A DNA stretch of 64,000 nucleotides from Cycloclasticus sp. symbiont of Bathymodiolus heckerae (GCA_002101235.1 LWTL01000119.1:1-64000); one strand, 5' to 3'; shown: positions 17,649 to 27,331, counted from the first letter of the stretch. The notes: generated by a model from the letters alone, not told the origin. Numbers and translations are program-made.

Positions 17649-17662
17649 GCCTAACGCCTAAC
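17649..17662 (+). repeat. Tandem GCCTAAC, remnant of a downstream attC
   Basis: GCCTAAC occurs twice back to back (17649-17655 and 17656-17662). It is the exact complement of the GTTAGGC that ends the upstream attC and fits RYYYAAC. No matching GTTRRRY follows before cyaA, so the second attC looks truncated or decayed. Confidence 0.55.
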
Positions 17663-17731
17663 CAAGAAATCAAACCATTCACTGTTCACTAGGACTCAAA
17701 GAAAGACACCTCAAGACTTTTATTAAATTCG

Positions 17732-20572
17732 CTATACATTCAGCTTTCTCTCAACCTCTTGTTTATAATTAAGATAGTGGATTGTTTGTAACGACGTACC
17801 TGCAGTTACGCCAAGCTCTTCATTCGTCACATCAATATCGGTAATGTAAGCAGGGTAATCGCCTTCTCCTTTTCTCTCTTTTCGAATATAGGCTGATGCT
17901 TCGTTATACAGCTCTTTGCCGTAATCTAAACTTGAGAACGTTTGCTCATTACAGTAAACGTGAAATTCTTTTGTTTGCCCATCATAAGCGACTCGAACAT
18001 TCATTCCCGCATTCTTGCTTTTCTCGGACACGTTCACTTTTTTTAGCCCCCAGTTCTGGCGAATTTTCTCTATTCGGTAGCACTCCATTTCCAAATCAAA
18101 CCCCATATCATCTTGCTCATACGCTGCTAAACGGCGGCGGTGCATAATGCTTTCAAGCAGCTCTTTGTACGACTGTAATAATGATTCTTCACTAAGGAAT
18201 GGGTGCTCCTTAAAGAATAACGAGCCCTTTTCATCCAAAATATAAACTTGCGCTACTGCGTCATTCAATTGCGTGTAATAAAGCTGAATAAGGCCCACCT
18301 TATGATGCCCGCAAATAACAGGGAGCAATTCTCTTTGATCTATGAAGTTATCAAATTTAATTGGACTAAAAACTGATTGGGGCTTAGATAGCTCTGCTAA
18401 TAACTGCTTTTGCGTCACGACAAGCGATGTCATTTTCCTGTCTTTAACCTGCATGATACAAAAGGAACGTGCTGACTGAATCACCAGCCTCGGTGACATT
18501 TTTTGGCTGTAACGTTTAAAAACAGCTGCTATTTCTTTAAACAGCATCTGTATGCGCTTTGATACACTCATCGCCCGCGGCGAGTTATAACTGCTACAAA
18601 CCAACGTGGGTAACTCTTGTCGCTCGCCTAATGTTTTATGGTCAAATATTTCACAAAGGCAAGCCATCAAACCGCCCATCCCGTCATATTTACCCACAAC
18701 AATTTCATTCCATGAATTACGAAACATCATATCGACACTTTGAATTAAATTGCGCCGTTGCGAACCAAAGCTGAGAGCATCCGAACGCTCACTAGTTAAG
18801 TTAATCCCCTTATCGGTAAAATCACTCATTGAGTCTATGCCGGAGTTAATAACTAGCATGACATTTGTTACAACAGGCTTATAACGATACGCATCCAGAT
18901 CTGCCGGTTTTTTTGGCAAGGTACTGAAAAACAGAGCGACACTTCGCAAGGTTTGCGCCACTTCTCTTGAATTTATTTGGCTTGCGCCTGGGTCTAGGGC
19001 AATCTTTGTTTTATCGCCCAATACGCCGTAATCTACACACCACGCCAGCAGTCCAATCAAACCATGCGCTTGACGAATAAATTGTTCCTGATTATTAGTA
19101 TCTAGCCGGTTTAACAACCAACTTACTTGTCCATTTTGAGCCACATGCTGCTTCAAAATAACCTTACTTTCTTTCCGAACACGCGTGTTTTTTATCGTAG
19201 AACGCTCAAGCTTACTGGGCCGCTTCTCAAATGCTGCGTTGAGTTTTCGGCCTAATAAAGTCAGTTCTTCGCTATCCCTTTTTGACTTATCAATGCGTTC
19301 TTTTGCAAACCGCATTAACAACCGGTAGTTATGTGTAAGCTCATTGGTTAGCCGCTCTTTCTCTTGCTGAACTTGCGAAATATCCCACTCTTTATGCTCT
19401 AACGCGTTTTCTAAATAATCCGGCAATGGAAGCCACTGCTTTAACATGTCTGTAAATACTTCTTGCCGCCAATCGTGCTTGGCGCCGTTCCGGTGCTCAT
19501 TCAATTTACTATAAAAACAGTAACGCATTAAGTTCAAACGCTCAGGCTCATTCTTCTTTACAAAATACGCCTCCAGCACATCGTATAAAATCAAATAGGC
19601 ATCCAGCTTATTCGCATCACTCTCACCGGCATAAACACGCTGTTTCATTTGCAATGCAGCCCAGTGAGACTCTAGATACTGGTCAACGTAAGATTCCATT
19701 AACATCAGTTTTAATAACGACTTATACGGCGAGTCGATGGCTTTATACAAGTGCCAAAATGATGCGCCCAGAAATTCTTCTGCAGGTACATTTTCAAGGC
19801 CACCAAAATCGATAACGTCATGCTGATCAATAAAGCGTTGCGTTACTAAATTATCAACAAACGCTTGATAATTACTTTCCTCTTCCGGCGGCACTAACCA
19901 CCACACAGGGTAACGCCCTGCCACATAAAGCGCCGTGCGATAAAACTCTTCAAGTAATAGGTGATGCTGTGTACTGCCACTACTTTCTACCGACAATGGC
20001 GTGGCTGCACCGTGTTTAAACTGTTCGGCATTCATTAAGAAGAAATGCACCTCCAAACCAAGCGTTTCAGCCCACTTTTCAATGTCGGAGGCCTTTTCCT
20101 CTAATAACTTTAATTCTTTCCCTGGCAAGTTTGGCGCGTGACACAACCACAAGTCCATATCACTACCTTTTACATAAGCAATACTGCCCACACTGCCCAT
20201 CAAGTAAAGTGATTCTATACCGAAAGAACGCTTCGCTCGTTTACTATAAACAAAGCCTTTCCCTAACTTCTTAGCTTTTTCTATAGAGAGCTTACTTGGC
20301 GCATAATCCGCTATGCCCGCAGGTGTTTTGCTGGAAACATAACCCGGTAAAACAGGGTGATTAACATGAAATAACAAGGGGAGTAGTTCGAGAAATATTT
20401 TCTGGCGAGGGGTTACCGCATCTAACGCTCTTTGCATTTTCAATTTATGCAGGTTTAAAAAGCGCTGTTTAATTAGTCGTATATCTTTCTTGCTGATTTG
20501 CCCATCTGGGCCTACAAGGTTAACGCTTTTTAAGTGACGCTCTTGGCTGGGCTGTTTAACTGAATTAACCAT
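17732..20572 (-). CDS. cyaA: CyaA, class I adenylate cyclase
   Basis: A 946-residue class I (enterobacterial-type) adenylate cyclase that makes cAMP for CRP. The N-terminal catalytic domain shows the nucleotidyltransferase signature GSVGS at 126-130 with metal-binding Asp residues in SDMDLW (138 and 140). It is followed by the long C-terminal regulatory region typical of the family (E. coli 848, Pseudomonas about 950). No crp gene is in the window. It is preceded 3 nt upstream by a degenerate GGDEF gene, so the two are almost certainly co-transcribed. Confidence 0.95.
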   Translation of the reverse strand: MVNSVKQPSQERHLKSVNLVGPDGQISKKDIRLIKQRFLNLHKLKMQRALDAVTPRQKIFLELLPLLFHVNHPVLPGYVSSKTPAGIADYAPSKLSIEKAKKLGKGFVYSKRAKRSFGIESLYLMGSVGSIAYVKGSDMDLWLCHAPNLPGKELKLLEEKASDIEKWAETLGLEVHFFLMNAEQFKHGAATPLSVESSGSTQHHLLLEEFYRTALYVAGRYPVWWLVPPEEESNYQAFVDNLVTQRFIDQHDVIDFGGLENVPAEEFLGASFWHLYKAIDSPYKSLLKLMLMESYVDQYLESHWAALQMKQRVYAGESDANKLDAYLILYDVLEAYFVKKNEPERLNLMRYCFYSKLNEHRNGAKHDWRQEVFTDMLKQWLPLPDYLENALEHKEWDISQVQQEKERLTNELTHNYRLLMRFAKERIDKSKRDSEELTLLGRKLNAAFEKRPSKLERSTIKNTRVRKESKVILKQHVAQNGQVSWLLNRLDTNNQEQFIRQAHGLIGLLAWCVDYGVLGDKTKIALDPGASQINSREVAQTLRSVALFFSTLPKKPADLDAYRYKPVVTNVMLVINSGIDSMSDFTDKGINLTSERSDALSFGSQRRNLIQSVDMMFRNSWNEIVVGKYDGMGGLMACLCEIFDHKTLGERQELPTLVCSSYNSPRAMSVSKRIQMLFKEIAAVFKRYSQKMSPRLVIQSARSFCIMQVKDRKMTSLVVTQKQLLAELSKPQSVFSPIKFDNFIDQRELLPVICGHHKVGLIQLYYTQLNDAVAQVYILDEKGSLFFKEHPFLSEESLLQSYKELLESIMHRRRLAAYEQDDMGFDLEMECYRIEKIRQNWGLKKVNVSEKSKNAGMNVRVAYDGQTKEFHVYCNEQTFSSLDYGKELYNEASAYIRKERKGEGDYPAYITDIDVTNEELGVTAGTSLQTIHYLNYKQEVERKLNV

Positions 20573-20575
20573 GCT

Positions 20576-21379
20576 TTACATCATCATCGATAAATCAACA
20601 TCCTGTCGAATATTTTGTAGCATTTTTTTTGTTGTATCACCCTTAGACCACTCCGTTAACCCAACAGAAAATGATAACGGGCGACCATCCCCCTTTGAGA
20701 AAAGGGCTAAATGCGGCTCTTCGTTAAACTTATTCAATAAACTCGCCGCTGATTGATAATCCGTTTCAGGCAAAATAACTAAGAATGTATTTTTATCGAG
20801 CATACCTATTTGGTCTGCCCAACGAAGCTGATCTTTGAGAAAAAAAGCGATTCGCTGTAAACAACGAACAAATAGATTCGCATCTATTTGATTGGGGAAA
20901 ACATAGCTGATACGCAGTAAAGACAAGGCATTATCGTAACGACGGCTCCGGCTGATATGTCCTTCCAATATTTGCACAATGACATCATTATTCATCATGC
21001 CTGTTACTGGATCTTTCGGGTTCATATCCGACAAATCCCTCTGCAAACGCCGGCATTCATTGCCAATAACAACTAAATCCGAACAATCGTGGAAAAAATA
21101 AATATCGTGCTCTGGCGTTTTAATATGCTCTCGCCGCAACCACGTTTCTTTCCCCTTATTACTGGCAACCAAAAAGGGGTTTTCTGTGCCCAATAAAAGC
21201 GTTGAAAGGCGATCATTTTTTGAAATAACACTGCCTGCTAAATCACCTTCTTTTAAATCGAGAAGAGATAAAAGGTAAGGGTTAACCCATTGAGTTCGCT
21301 GGTCATTTAAAACCAGCGCGCCGAAATCAGCAACTTCAAGCGCTTGTTGGCCCCAACCTCCGGATAATGAATCAAACAT
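20576..21379 (-). CDS. PAS plus degenerate GGDEF protein, cyaA partner
   Basis: A 267-residue cytoplasmic protein. Residues 10-105 look like a PAS sensor domain (ADFGALVLNDQRTQWVNPYLL). Residues 120-260 have the GGDEF-domain framework (DPVTGMMNNDVI, RSRRYDNALSLL, ILPETDYQSA, SVGLTEW). The catalytic loop that should read RxGGDEF is MLDKNTF (193-199), so it lacks the residues for c-di-GMP synthesis and has no upstream RxxD inhibitory site I can identify. It probably acts as a sensor or allosteric partner. The 3-nt spacing to cyaA suggests it controls the cyclase, which is inference. Confidence 0.75.
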   Translation of the reverse strand: MFDSLSGGWGQQALEVADFGALVLNDQRTQWVNPYLLSLLDLKEGDLAGSVISKNDRLSTLLLGTENPFLVASNKGKETWLRREHIKTPEHDIYFFHDCSDLVVIGNECRRLQRDLSDMNPKDPVTGMMNNDVIVQILEGHISRSRRYDNALSLLRISYVFPNQIDANLFVRCLQRIAFFLKDQLRWADQIGMLDKNTFLVILPETDYQSAASLLNKFNEEPHLALFSKGDGRPLSFSVGLTEWSKGDTTKKMLQNIRQDVDLSMMM

Positions 21380-21431
21380 CTAACAGTCTGTTGTTTTTAT
21401 TAACGTTGACCTAAGTATTGCCTATTTTTTG

Positions 21432-21454
21432 AAAAATGTCGGCTTTTTGTCGAC
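21432..21454 (-). terminator. Weak terminator after argH
   Basis: Immediately after the argH stop, read on the minus strand, GTCGAC and GCCGAC can pair at five of six positions around an A-rich loop, followed by ATTTTT. It is a short stem with one mismatch, so it is a weak candidate. Confidence 0.4.
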
Positions 21455-22852
21455 TTATCTTTTCCCAGCCAGAAATGCCTTCGCATTCGCTACCGCTTGC
21501 CTAACTTGGTTTGGTGCCGTCCCACCTAAATGATCTCGTGCCGACACAGAACCTTCTAATGTAAGTACGTCAAACACGTCATCAGAAATTTCGGGGGAGA
21601 AACTTTGTAGCTCTTCTAACGATAAATCTGACAAGTCACGTGCTGTTTCTGTGCCCAAACGTACCGCTAAACCGACCACTTCGTGTGCATCTCTAAAGGG
21701 AATGCCTTTGCCCACTAAATAATCGGCCAAATCTGTTGCTGTAGAAAACCCTTGTTTTGCTGCCTTTAGCATAGAGCTTTTTACAGGTTCTATGTTCGGC
21801 ACCATATCAGCAAACGCACGTAATGAACCCAGCACAGTATCCACCGTATCAAATAAAGGCTCTTTATCTTCTTGATTGTCTTTGTTATATGCCAAAGGCT
21901 GCGACTTCATAAGGGTAAGTAACGACACTAAATTACCATTCACACGCCCCGTTTTCCCGCGAACGAGCTCCGGCACATCGGGGTTTTTCTTTTGCGGCAT
22001 AATGGATGAACCTGTGCAAAAGGCATCCGGCAAATGAATAAAGTTAAATTGCGCGCTTGTCCACAATACAATTTCTTCTGAGAAACGCGACAAATGCGTC
22101 ATTAATAGCGCCGATGCTGCACAAAACTCAATGGCAAAATCACGATCGCTCACACCATCTAGTGAATTGGCCGATGGGTGTGAAAAACCTAACAACTCGG
22201 CAGTCATTAAACGATCAATAGGGTAGCTTGTGCCCGCAAGCGCTGCTGAACCTAACGGCATAACATTAACGCGTTTAGCGCAATCTGCAAACCGTTCAGA
22301 ATCACGTTTTAACATTTCAAACCATGCCATTAAGTGATGGCCAAATGTAACTGGTTGCGCCACTTGTAGATGTGTAAAGCCGGGCATAATGGTGTCGGCA
22401 TTTTGTTCTGCCAAGCCAACCAAGCCTTCTTGTAAACGCAATAATTCAGACTGCACAAGCTCTAACTGATCTCGCAAAAACAAGCGAATGTCTGTCGCCA
22501 CTTGGTCATTACGCGAACGGCCTGTATGTAGCTTTTTCCCGGCCACTCCAATACGTTCGGTAAGCGCTGCTTCAATGTTCATATGCACATCTTCCAGCGC
22601 AATCGACCACTCAAACTCACCGGCCTCTATAGACTTAGTAATATCGGCTAAGCCATCGATAATTTGCTCGCACTCTTGCTGCGTTAAAATACCAACATGA
22701 GTGAGCATTTTTGCATGCGCTACCGAGCCTTGAATATCGTATGGTGCGAGTCGTTTGTCGAAATCAACCGATGCGGTAAAGGCTTGAACGAAGGCATCTG
22801 TACTCTGTGTGAAGCGGCCGCCCCACAGTTTATTTTGCTTATTTTGTGACAT
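21455..22852 (-). CDS. argH: ArgH, argininosuccinate lyase
   Basis: ArgH cleaves argininosuccinate to arginine and fumarate, the last step of arginine synthesis. The 465-residue protein is full length and has the family signature [16 protein letters not shown], plus [13 protein letters not shown] and the TGSS loop. It is transcribed away from algZ, as in Pseudomonas. The start is the ATG at 22852. Confidence 0.98.
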   Translation of the reverse strand: MSQNKQNKLWGGRFTQSTDAFVQAFTASVDFDKRLAPYDIQGSVAHAKMLTHVGILTQQECEQIIDGLADITKSIEAGEFEWSIALEDVHMNIEAALTERIGVAGKKLHTGRSRNDQVATDIRLFLRDQLELVQSELLRLQEGLVGLAEQNADTIMPGFTHLQVAQPVTFGHHLMAWFEMLKRDSERFADCAKRVNVMPLGSAALAGTSYPIDRLMTAELLGFSHPSANSLDGVSDRDFAIEFCAASALLMTHLSRFSEEIVLWTSAQFNFIHLPDAFCTGSSIMPQKKNPDVPELVRGKTGRVNGNLVSLLTLMKSQPLAYNKDNQEDKEPLFDTVDTVLGSLRAFADMVPNIEPVKSSMLKAAKQGFSTATDLADYLVGKGIPFRDAHEVVGLAVRLGTETARDLSDLSLEELQSFSPEISDDVFDVLTLEGSVSARDHLGGTAPNQVRQAVANAKAFLAGKR

Positions 22853-22897
22853 AATTTACGGATATAAAGTGAAATTTCGCCTAGTATATCACTTAAG

Positions 22898-22919
22898 ATT
22901 CGCTTAATTTAAAGCGAAT
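22898..22919. promoter_or_regulatory. Palindrome between argH and algZ
   Basis: ATTCGCTT and AAGCGAAT (8-bp perfect arms) flank AATTTA in the 88-base divergent intergenic region. Its position could let it act as an operator for algZ or argH. No matching family of sites is recognised. Confidence 0.4.
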
Positions 22920-22940
22920 AGAAACGAACTAGCCGCCAAT

Positions 22941-23996
22941 ATGGATAAGAGTTCTCTAACCGGTCAACAATATTTCTTACCCGACATGTGTCGCGCATCC
23001 AATGTGCTGTATCTCACGCTTGTCGCCCAACTATTGGCCATTATCCTCGCATTAAATACCAGTTTTCTATCCGGCGATTTTTGGGCTGCCTTGAGTTTAA
23101 ATGCTCTATTTATTTTATGGGTCGCTTTTACCTGCGCCGCTATTTTTTGCGCTTTTAAGAAACGCATCAACAACTGGCCCGCTTTGCAAATCAGCCTGTT
23201 TATGTTTTTAACCATCAATTTAGCAACCTTGCTAATGACATGGCTTATCTCATCATTATTGCCCCAACTTGAGTTATTTAGCACCCCCGCTGAAGGCAGC
23301 ATGAGCGTCTATATAAGGAACACCGGCATCAGCATTATTTTCAGTAGCATCTTGCTACGCTTCTTATACATTCAATTTCAATGGCGCAAACAAACACACG
23401 CAGAAGCTGAAGCTCGACTAGACGCTCTACAAGCACGCATCCGCCCCCACTTTTTATTCAATAGCCTCAACACCATTGCCAGCCTAACGCGGATAGACCC
23501 ACCTCTTGCAGAGACACTAACGGAGGACCTAGCTGAGTTATTCAGGGCTAATATGCAAGCATCAAAAAGGCTTGTTCCATTCAAACAAGAATGTACACTT
23601 GTTCAACAGTACTTAAATATTGAACAAACTCGGTTAGGCAATAGGCTGACCGTAACTATGGATGTTAGCGACATCCCTGATGACGCGCTCATTCCCCCCT
23701 TAAGCATTCAACCCATTATTGAAAACGCGGTCTATCACGGCATTGAGCCTGCCGAGAAAGGTGGCAAATTAGAAATCACGGGGCGGATAGAAAAAAACAT
23801 TATCACCTTACTCATTAAAAATCCTCTCGACGACACCCGCGCTAGCAACAATAGGCCAGGTAACAACATGGCGATAGAAAACATCCGACTACGCATGGAG
23901 AGCTGCTTTCCAGACCAAAGTACACTGCTAATAAGCGCCAGCGATCTTGAATTTCAAACCCAGCTTAAGTTCCCCTACCAAACCAACCTACGATGA
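22941..23996 (+). CDS. algZ: AlgZ/FimS-like LytS-type sensor histidine kinase
   Basis: A 351-residue sensor kinase with four hydrophobic segments (about 22-42, 52-72, 84-106 and 128-146). A His_kinase domain follows, with the phospho-acceptor in RIRPHFLFNSLNTI (His170), then a HATPase_c region (IQPIIENAVYHGIEP). This is the AlgZ/FimS layout, and its position between argH and hemC with algR downstream matches Pseudomonas. There it controls type IV pili and alginate; the targets here are unknown. It overlaps algR by 4 nt. Confidence 0.88.
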   Translation: MDKSSLTGQQYFLPDMCRASNVLYLTLVAQLLAIILALNTSFLSGDFWAALSLNALFILWVAFTCAAIFCAFKKRINNWPALQISLFMFLTINLATLLMTWLISSLLPQLELFSTPAEGSMSVYIRNTGISIIFSSILLRFLYIQFQWRKQTHAEAEARLDALQARIRPHFLFNSLNTIASLTRIDPPLAETLTEDLAELFRANMQASKRLVPFKQECTLVQQYLNIEQTRLGNRLTVTMDVSDIPDDALIPPLSIQPIIENAVYHGIEPAEKGGKLEITGRIEKNIITLLIKNPLDDTRASNNRPGNNMAIENIRLRMESCFPDQSTLLISASDLEFQTQLKFPYQTNLR

Positions 23997-24736
23997 AGAT
24001 TTTAATTGCTGACGATGAAGCACTTGCAAGGCAACGGCTACAGAGCTTACTAAAAGAAATAAGCGGTGACTTCACTATTTTAGCTACCGCAAACAATGGG
24101 TTAGAAGCACTTAACCAATGCATTAGCGAAAAACCAGACCTTGCTTTACTTGATATTCGTATGCCGAAAATGGACGGGTTACAGGCTGCGGCGGAAATAA
24201 TAAAAGCTAACCTAAATATCCCTGTGGTATTTATCACGGCTTACGATGAGCACGCTCTTGCCGCTTTTGATAATAATGCCATTGACTACCTGCTGAAGCC
24301 GGTAAAAAAACAGCGTTTAGAAGCAATGCTGGAAAAAGCTAAACATTTCAGGTTTTCACCACAAAGTTCTCTCGAGCAGCTTCCTCTTACATCAACCACC
24401 CGTAAATACCTATGTTCACATTCTCACCAAGGCACCAACATTATCGACCTCAACCACATACTTTGTTTTAAGGCCGACAGTAAATACGTTTCTGCAATAA
24501 CTGCAACACAAACCTTTTTATTAGACGAGCCACTGAAAGCACTAGAAGAAGAGTTTTCTGGCGCATTTTTTCGTGTACACCGAAATGCCCTGGTTAATAT
24601 CAGCGCTATTAAATTACTCAACAAAAGCTCCGCAGGACAGCACCAAGTCATCCTAGACGGTTTAGAACAACCTGTTGCCGTTAGCCGGCGACATCAGGCA
24701 AAATTAGGTAAGTTTTTACGCGAATCCAGTCGTTAG
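23993..24736 (+). CDS. algR: AlgR-like LytTR response regulator
   Basis: A 247-residue response regulator with an N-terminal receiver domain (acidic DDE near 7-9, phospho-acceptor Asp54 in LLDIRMPKM, Lys in YLLKPVKK) and a C-terminal LytTR DNA-binding domain (about 140-245). It pairs with the kinase encoded just upstream through a 4-nt overlap. No AlgR-type binding sites were identified nearby. Confidence 0.9.
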   Translation: MKILIADDEALARQRLQSLLKEISGDFTILATANNGLEALNQCISEKPDLALLDIRMPKMDGLQAAAEIIKANLNIPVVFITAYDEHALAAFDNNAIDYLLKPVKKQRLEAMLEKAKHFRFSPQSSLEQLPLTSTTRKYLCSHSHQGTNIIDLNHILCFKADSKYVSAITATQTFLLDEPLKALEEEFSGAFFRVHRNALVNISAIKLLNKSSAGQHQVILDGLEQPVAVSRRHQAKLGKFLRESSR

Positions 24737-24844
24737 CGTTTTAAATTACACCTCAACTTGTGACAAGGGTATACGTTTATAAAAAAATACAAACACATGA
24801 ACCTCTATACCCTGTTGCTAACATTGCCATCTCTATTTGCTTGG

Positions 24845-24869
24845 TTTAGTATTAAGTCGCTTTACTAAA
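24845..24869 (+). promoter_or_regulatory. Inverted repeat upstream of DUF3015
   Basis: TTTAGTA and TACTAAA flank an 11-base spacer, 25 bases before the DUF3015 start. It could be an operator or overlap the promoter. No regulator is assigned. Confidence 0.3.
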
Positions 24870-24893
24870 ACAATCTAAACGGAGATATAGATC

Positions 24894-25388
24894 ATGAAAA
24901 AAGTAATTGGTAGTGTAATTGGCGGCGCAGTTCTTATGGCTGCATCAACAAGCGTTATGGCTGTAGCACCAGGCGGTGCAAACTGCGGTTGGGGCAACTT
25001 GTTGTTTAAAGGAGCAAAAGGAATTCCTAGCCATGTTGTTGCAGTAACAACAAATGGAACAACCGGCAACAATACTTTTGGTATCACTAGCGGAACAAAT
25101 GGCTGTGATGCGAGTGGTCGATTAACTTACGGCGGCCGCGATATGGTTCAAGTATCTTCTATTTTTGATGAATTTTCAGAAGATGTCGCTCGAGGCCATG
25201 GTGATGCAATGAATACAGTTGCTGTATTAGTTGGTGTTGAACAGTCTGACCGTTCAACATTTTCAAAAGTTATGCATGAAAACTTTGCACTTATCTTTCC
25301 AAATGAAAACGTAACAGCTCAGCAAGCAATGCTGTCTGTTAACGAAATCATGAAGTCTGATAGTCGCTTAGTGAAGTACGCCGTTTAA
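24894..25388 (+). CDS. DUF3015 family periplasmic protein
   Basis: A 164-residue secreted protein: signal peptide residues 1-23 (ending VMA), then the DUF3015 hallmarks CGWGNLLF, VAVTTNGTTGNNTFGITSGTNGC and a C-terminal FALIFPNENVTAQQAM block. Two conserved cysteines probably form a disulfide. Family function is unknown. A good GGAG Shine-Dalgarno precedes the ATG. A 12-bp stem terminator follows, directly before the DUF4105 gene, which suggests this gene is expressed more strongly than the next. Confidence 0.85.
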   Translation: MKKVIGSVIGGAVLMAASTSVMAVAPGGANCGWGNLLFKGAKGIPSHVVAVTTNGTTGNNTFGITSGTNGCDASGRLTYGGRDMVQVSSIFDEFSEDVARGHGDAMNTVAVLVGVEQSDRSTFSKVMHENFALIFPNENVTAQQAMLSVNEIMKSDSRLVKYAV

Positions 25389-25413
25389 GTCTTAACAGAT
25401 TAAACAAATGACT

Positions 25414-25447
25414 AATGCCCTGCTTTTATCGAAGCAGGGCATTTTTT
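25414..25447 (+). terminator. 12-bp hairpin terminator just before the DUF4105 start
   Basis: AATGCCCTGCTT (25414-25425) and AAGCAGGGCATT (25432-25443) form a perfect stem around TTATCG, followed by a T-run to 25447. The DUF4105 ATG is at 25453. The only upstream purine-rich element, AGGG (25436-25439), lies inside the 3' arm. Confidence 0.92.
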
Positions 25448-25452
25448 ATGAT

Positions 25453-27324
25453 ATGAAATACAAAATATTTTTTTTACTTGCTAGCTTACTTTTTTGCTCC
25501 ACTTTACATGCGGTTGATCACTACCTTGAGCAACTGCAAGAAAAAGCCACTAAAGAAAACCTGTGGCAACAACAATCTTGGCTCAACCTACTTCACTATC
25601 GCGAATCTTCGCAGTTTTGGGAGCCATCATTTAAAAGCTCAATTGATCACGTTCCTTTTTTTCTCTCCGTCGTCGGCCATCAGAGCCCTCAACTTGAGTT
25701 ACAAGCTACTTTAACCTTTTTATTCGATACAGAAAAAAGCAATAACAAACACGTTCAATGCCAATTTATTGGGCGCTTTAACTGGCTTTCTGAGCAGTTG
25801 AATATTGATAAAAAACGCCTGCCCGCGGTTAACTGTAAAGACTACAAGAAATGGCGAGAGCAAGTTCATGCAGAAAAAGTAACACTCGTTTTTCCTGCTT
25901 ATTACCTCAATAGCCCCTCATCCATGTTTGGTCACACCCTTCTTCGCTTAGACCCTAAAGAAGACGAGAACTGGTCTAATTGGCTCTCTTTTGCTGTGAA
26001 TTTTGGCGCCAATGTAAACGATTCAGATAATTCTATTATGTACGCTTACAAGGGGTTAATGGGGGGCTACCCTGGGCAATTTGCCGTTGTCCCGTACTAT
26101 GAAAAAATTCTTGAATACTCTCGCATGGAACGAAGGGATATATGGGAGTACGAGTTAAGCTTAACCCCCAAGGAGGTTAACCGACTCGCCGAACATTTAT
26201 GGGAATTGAACGGTGTAAATTTTGATTATTATTTCTTTACCGAAAACTGCTCTTTTCGGCTATTAGAACTGTTAGAAGTTGCGCGCCCCGGCATTAATTT
26301 AACGGAAGAGTTTAGCCTTACCGCTATTCCTGTTGATACCGTTCGCGCTGTTGAGCGCATTGGTTTAATAAAAAAAGCGCGTTACCGCCCATCGCATGAA
26401 GCCGTTTTGCAAAAGATGATCAACGGCTTAAATCCGGCAGAACGCTCTACGCTTCGCCAATTAGCTAGCCAACCTAACAAAACACTACTTTCTAGCCTCT
26501 CGCCTGAAAGGCAACAGTTAGTTGTAGAAACCGCCTATAAACTCCTTAGGTTTCGCCAAAACAAACAAGCCAGAGACGAGACTATCGCAAAAAAGAGCTA
26601 CCAATTACTCGCATTAATGAATCACTATCCCGTCAAAGTACACGAACCTGTCACACCGCCGGTTCAACCTGAAAAAAGCCACGGTTCCAAACAAATTGCT
26701 TTTAAAATCGGCGAACGTAACAATAAAAGCTACACCGAACTTGCTTTTAGAATGGCCTTTCATGGCTTAGAAGATAATGAATTGGGGTTTTTACGTGGCG
26801 CACAAATCAATATTGCTAGCGGCCGTTTCAGACGAAGTGAAAAAGGCACTATTTTTCTTCAGCAACTTGATATTGTCGATATTTTTTCACTAACCCCCCG
26901 AACCGACTTCTTTAAACCTTTGTCTTGGCGTATAAAAAGTGGTGCTGAACGTGTTTACCGAGAAGGCCACGATCGCTTAGTAACTCATATTTCTGGCGGC
27001 GTAGGATCTTCTTGGAATATCAGCGAAAACACGACAGCCTACAGTTTATTAACTAGTCGGTTCGAGGGCGGCAGCCATTTTAAACATTATATAGAACCAT
27101 CACTCGGCGCCATTGGTGGTTTGCTGATGCATCACAAAATAGGCACGGGAAAGCTTGAGTTCTCTAGTGAAAAGTTTTTAGGTGGAATACAAGCCTCTGA
27201 CTTAGAGTACGAGCAAAACCTTGTGCTTTCTAAGGATCACGCTATAAAACTGAGCCTTAAACGTGAATGGGTGCAAGATAAAGCACTCACTGAATTTGGC
27301 GTTAGCTATCAATTATATTTCTAA
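25453..27324 (+). CDS. DUF4105 protein with Lnb-type periplasmic domain
   Basis: A 623-residue envelope protein with a signal peptide (about 1-20, ending LHA). The central DUF4105/Lnb N-terminal domain shows the NlpC/P60-like pattern with a His in FGHTLLRLD and a Cys in TENCSFRLLELL, the expected catalytic pair of a cysteine hydrolase or amidase. The C-terminal third is rich in alternating strands and ends in an aromatic residue (YQLYF), suggesting a membrane-associated beta domain. I chose the ATG at 25453 because it starts the signal peptide. The substrate is unknown. It follows DUF3015, with a terminator hairpin between them. Confidence 0.82.
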   Translation: MKYKIFFLLASLLFCSTLHAVDHYLEQLQEKATKENLWQQQSWLNLLHYRESSQFWEPSFKSSIDHVPFFLSVVGHQSPQLELQATLTFLFDTEKSNNKHVQCQFIGRFNWLSEQLNIDKKRLPAVNCKDYKKWREQVHAEKVTLVFPAYYLNSPSSMFGHTLLRLDPKEDENWSNWLSFAVNFGANVNDSDNSIMYAYKGLMGGYPGQFAVVPYYEKILEYSRMERRDIWEYELSLTPKEVNRLAEHLWELNGVNFDYYFFTENCSFRLLELLEVARPGINLTEEFSLTAIPVDTVRAVERIGLIKKARYRPSHEAVLQKMINGLNPAERSTLRQLASQPNKTLLSSLSPERQQLVVETAYKLLRFRQNKQARDETIAKKSYQLLALMNHYPVKVHEPVTPPVQPEKSHGSKQIAFKIGERNNKSYTELAFRMAFHGLEDNELGFLRGAQINIASGRFRRSEKGTIFLQQLDIVDIFSLTPRTDFFKPLSWRIKSGAERVYREGHDRLVTHISGGVGSSWNISENTTAYSLLTSRFEGGSHFKHYIEPSLGAIGGLLMHHKIGTGKLEFSSEKFLGGIQASDLEYEQNLVLSKDHAIKLSLKREWVQDKALTEFGVSYQLYF

Positions 27325-27331
27325 CACTTTG

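Noticed and set aside
20576-21379. Active diguanylate cyclase
   Set aside because: The GGDEF loop is LDKNTF, which lacks the catalytic residues.
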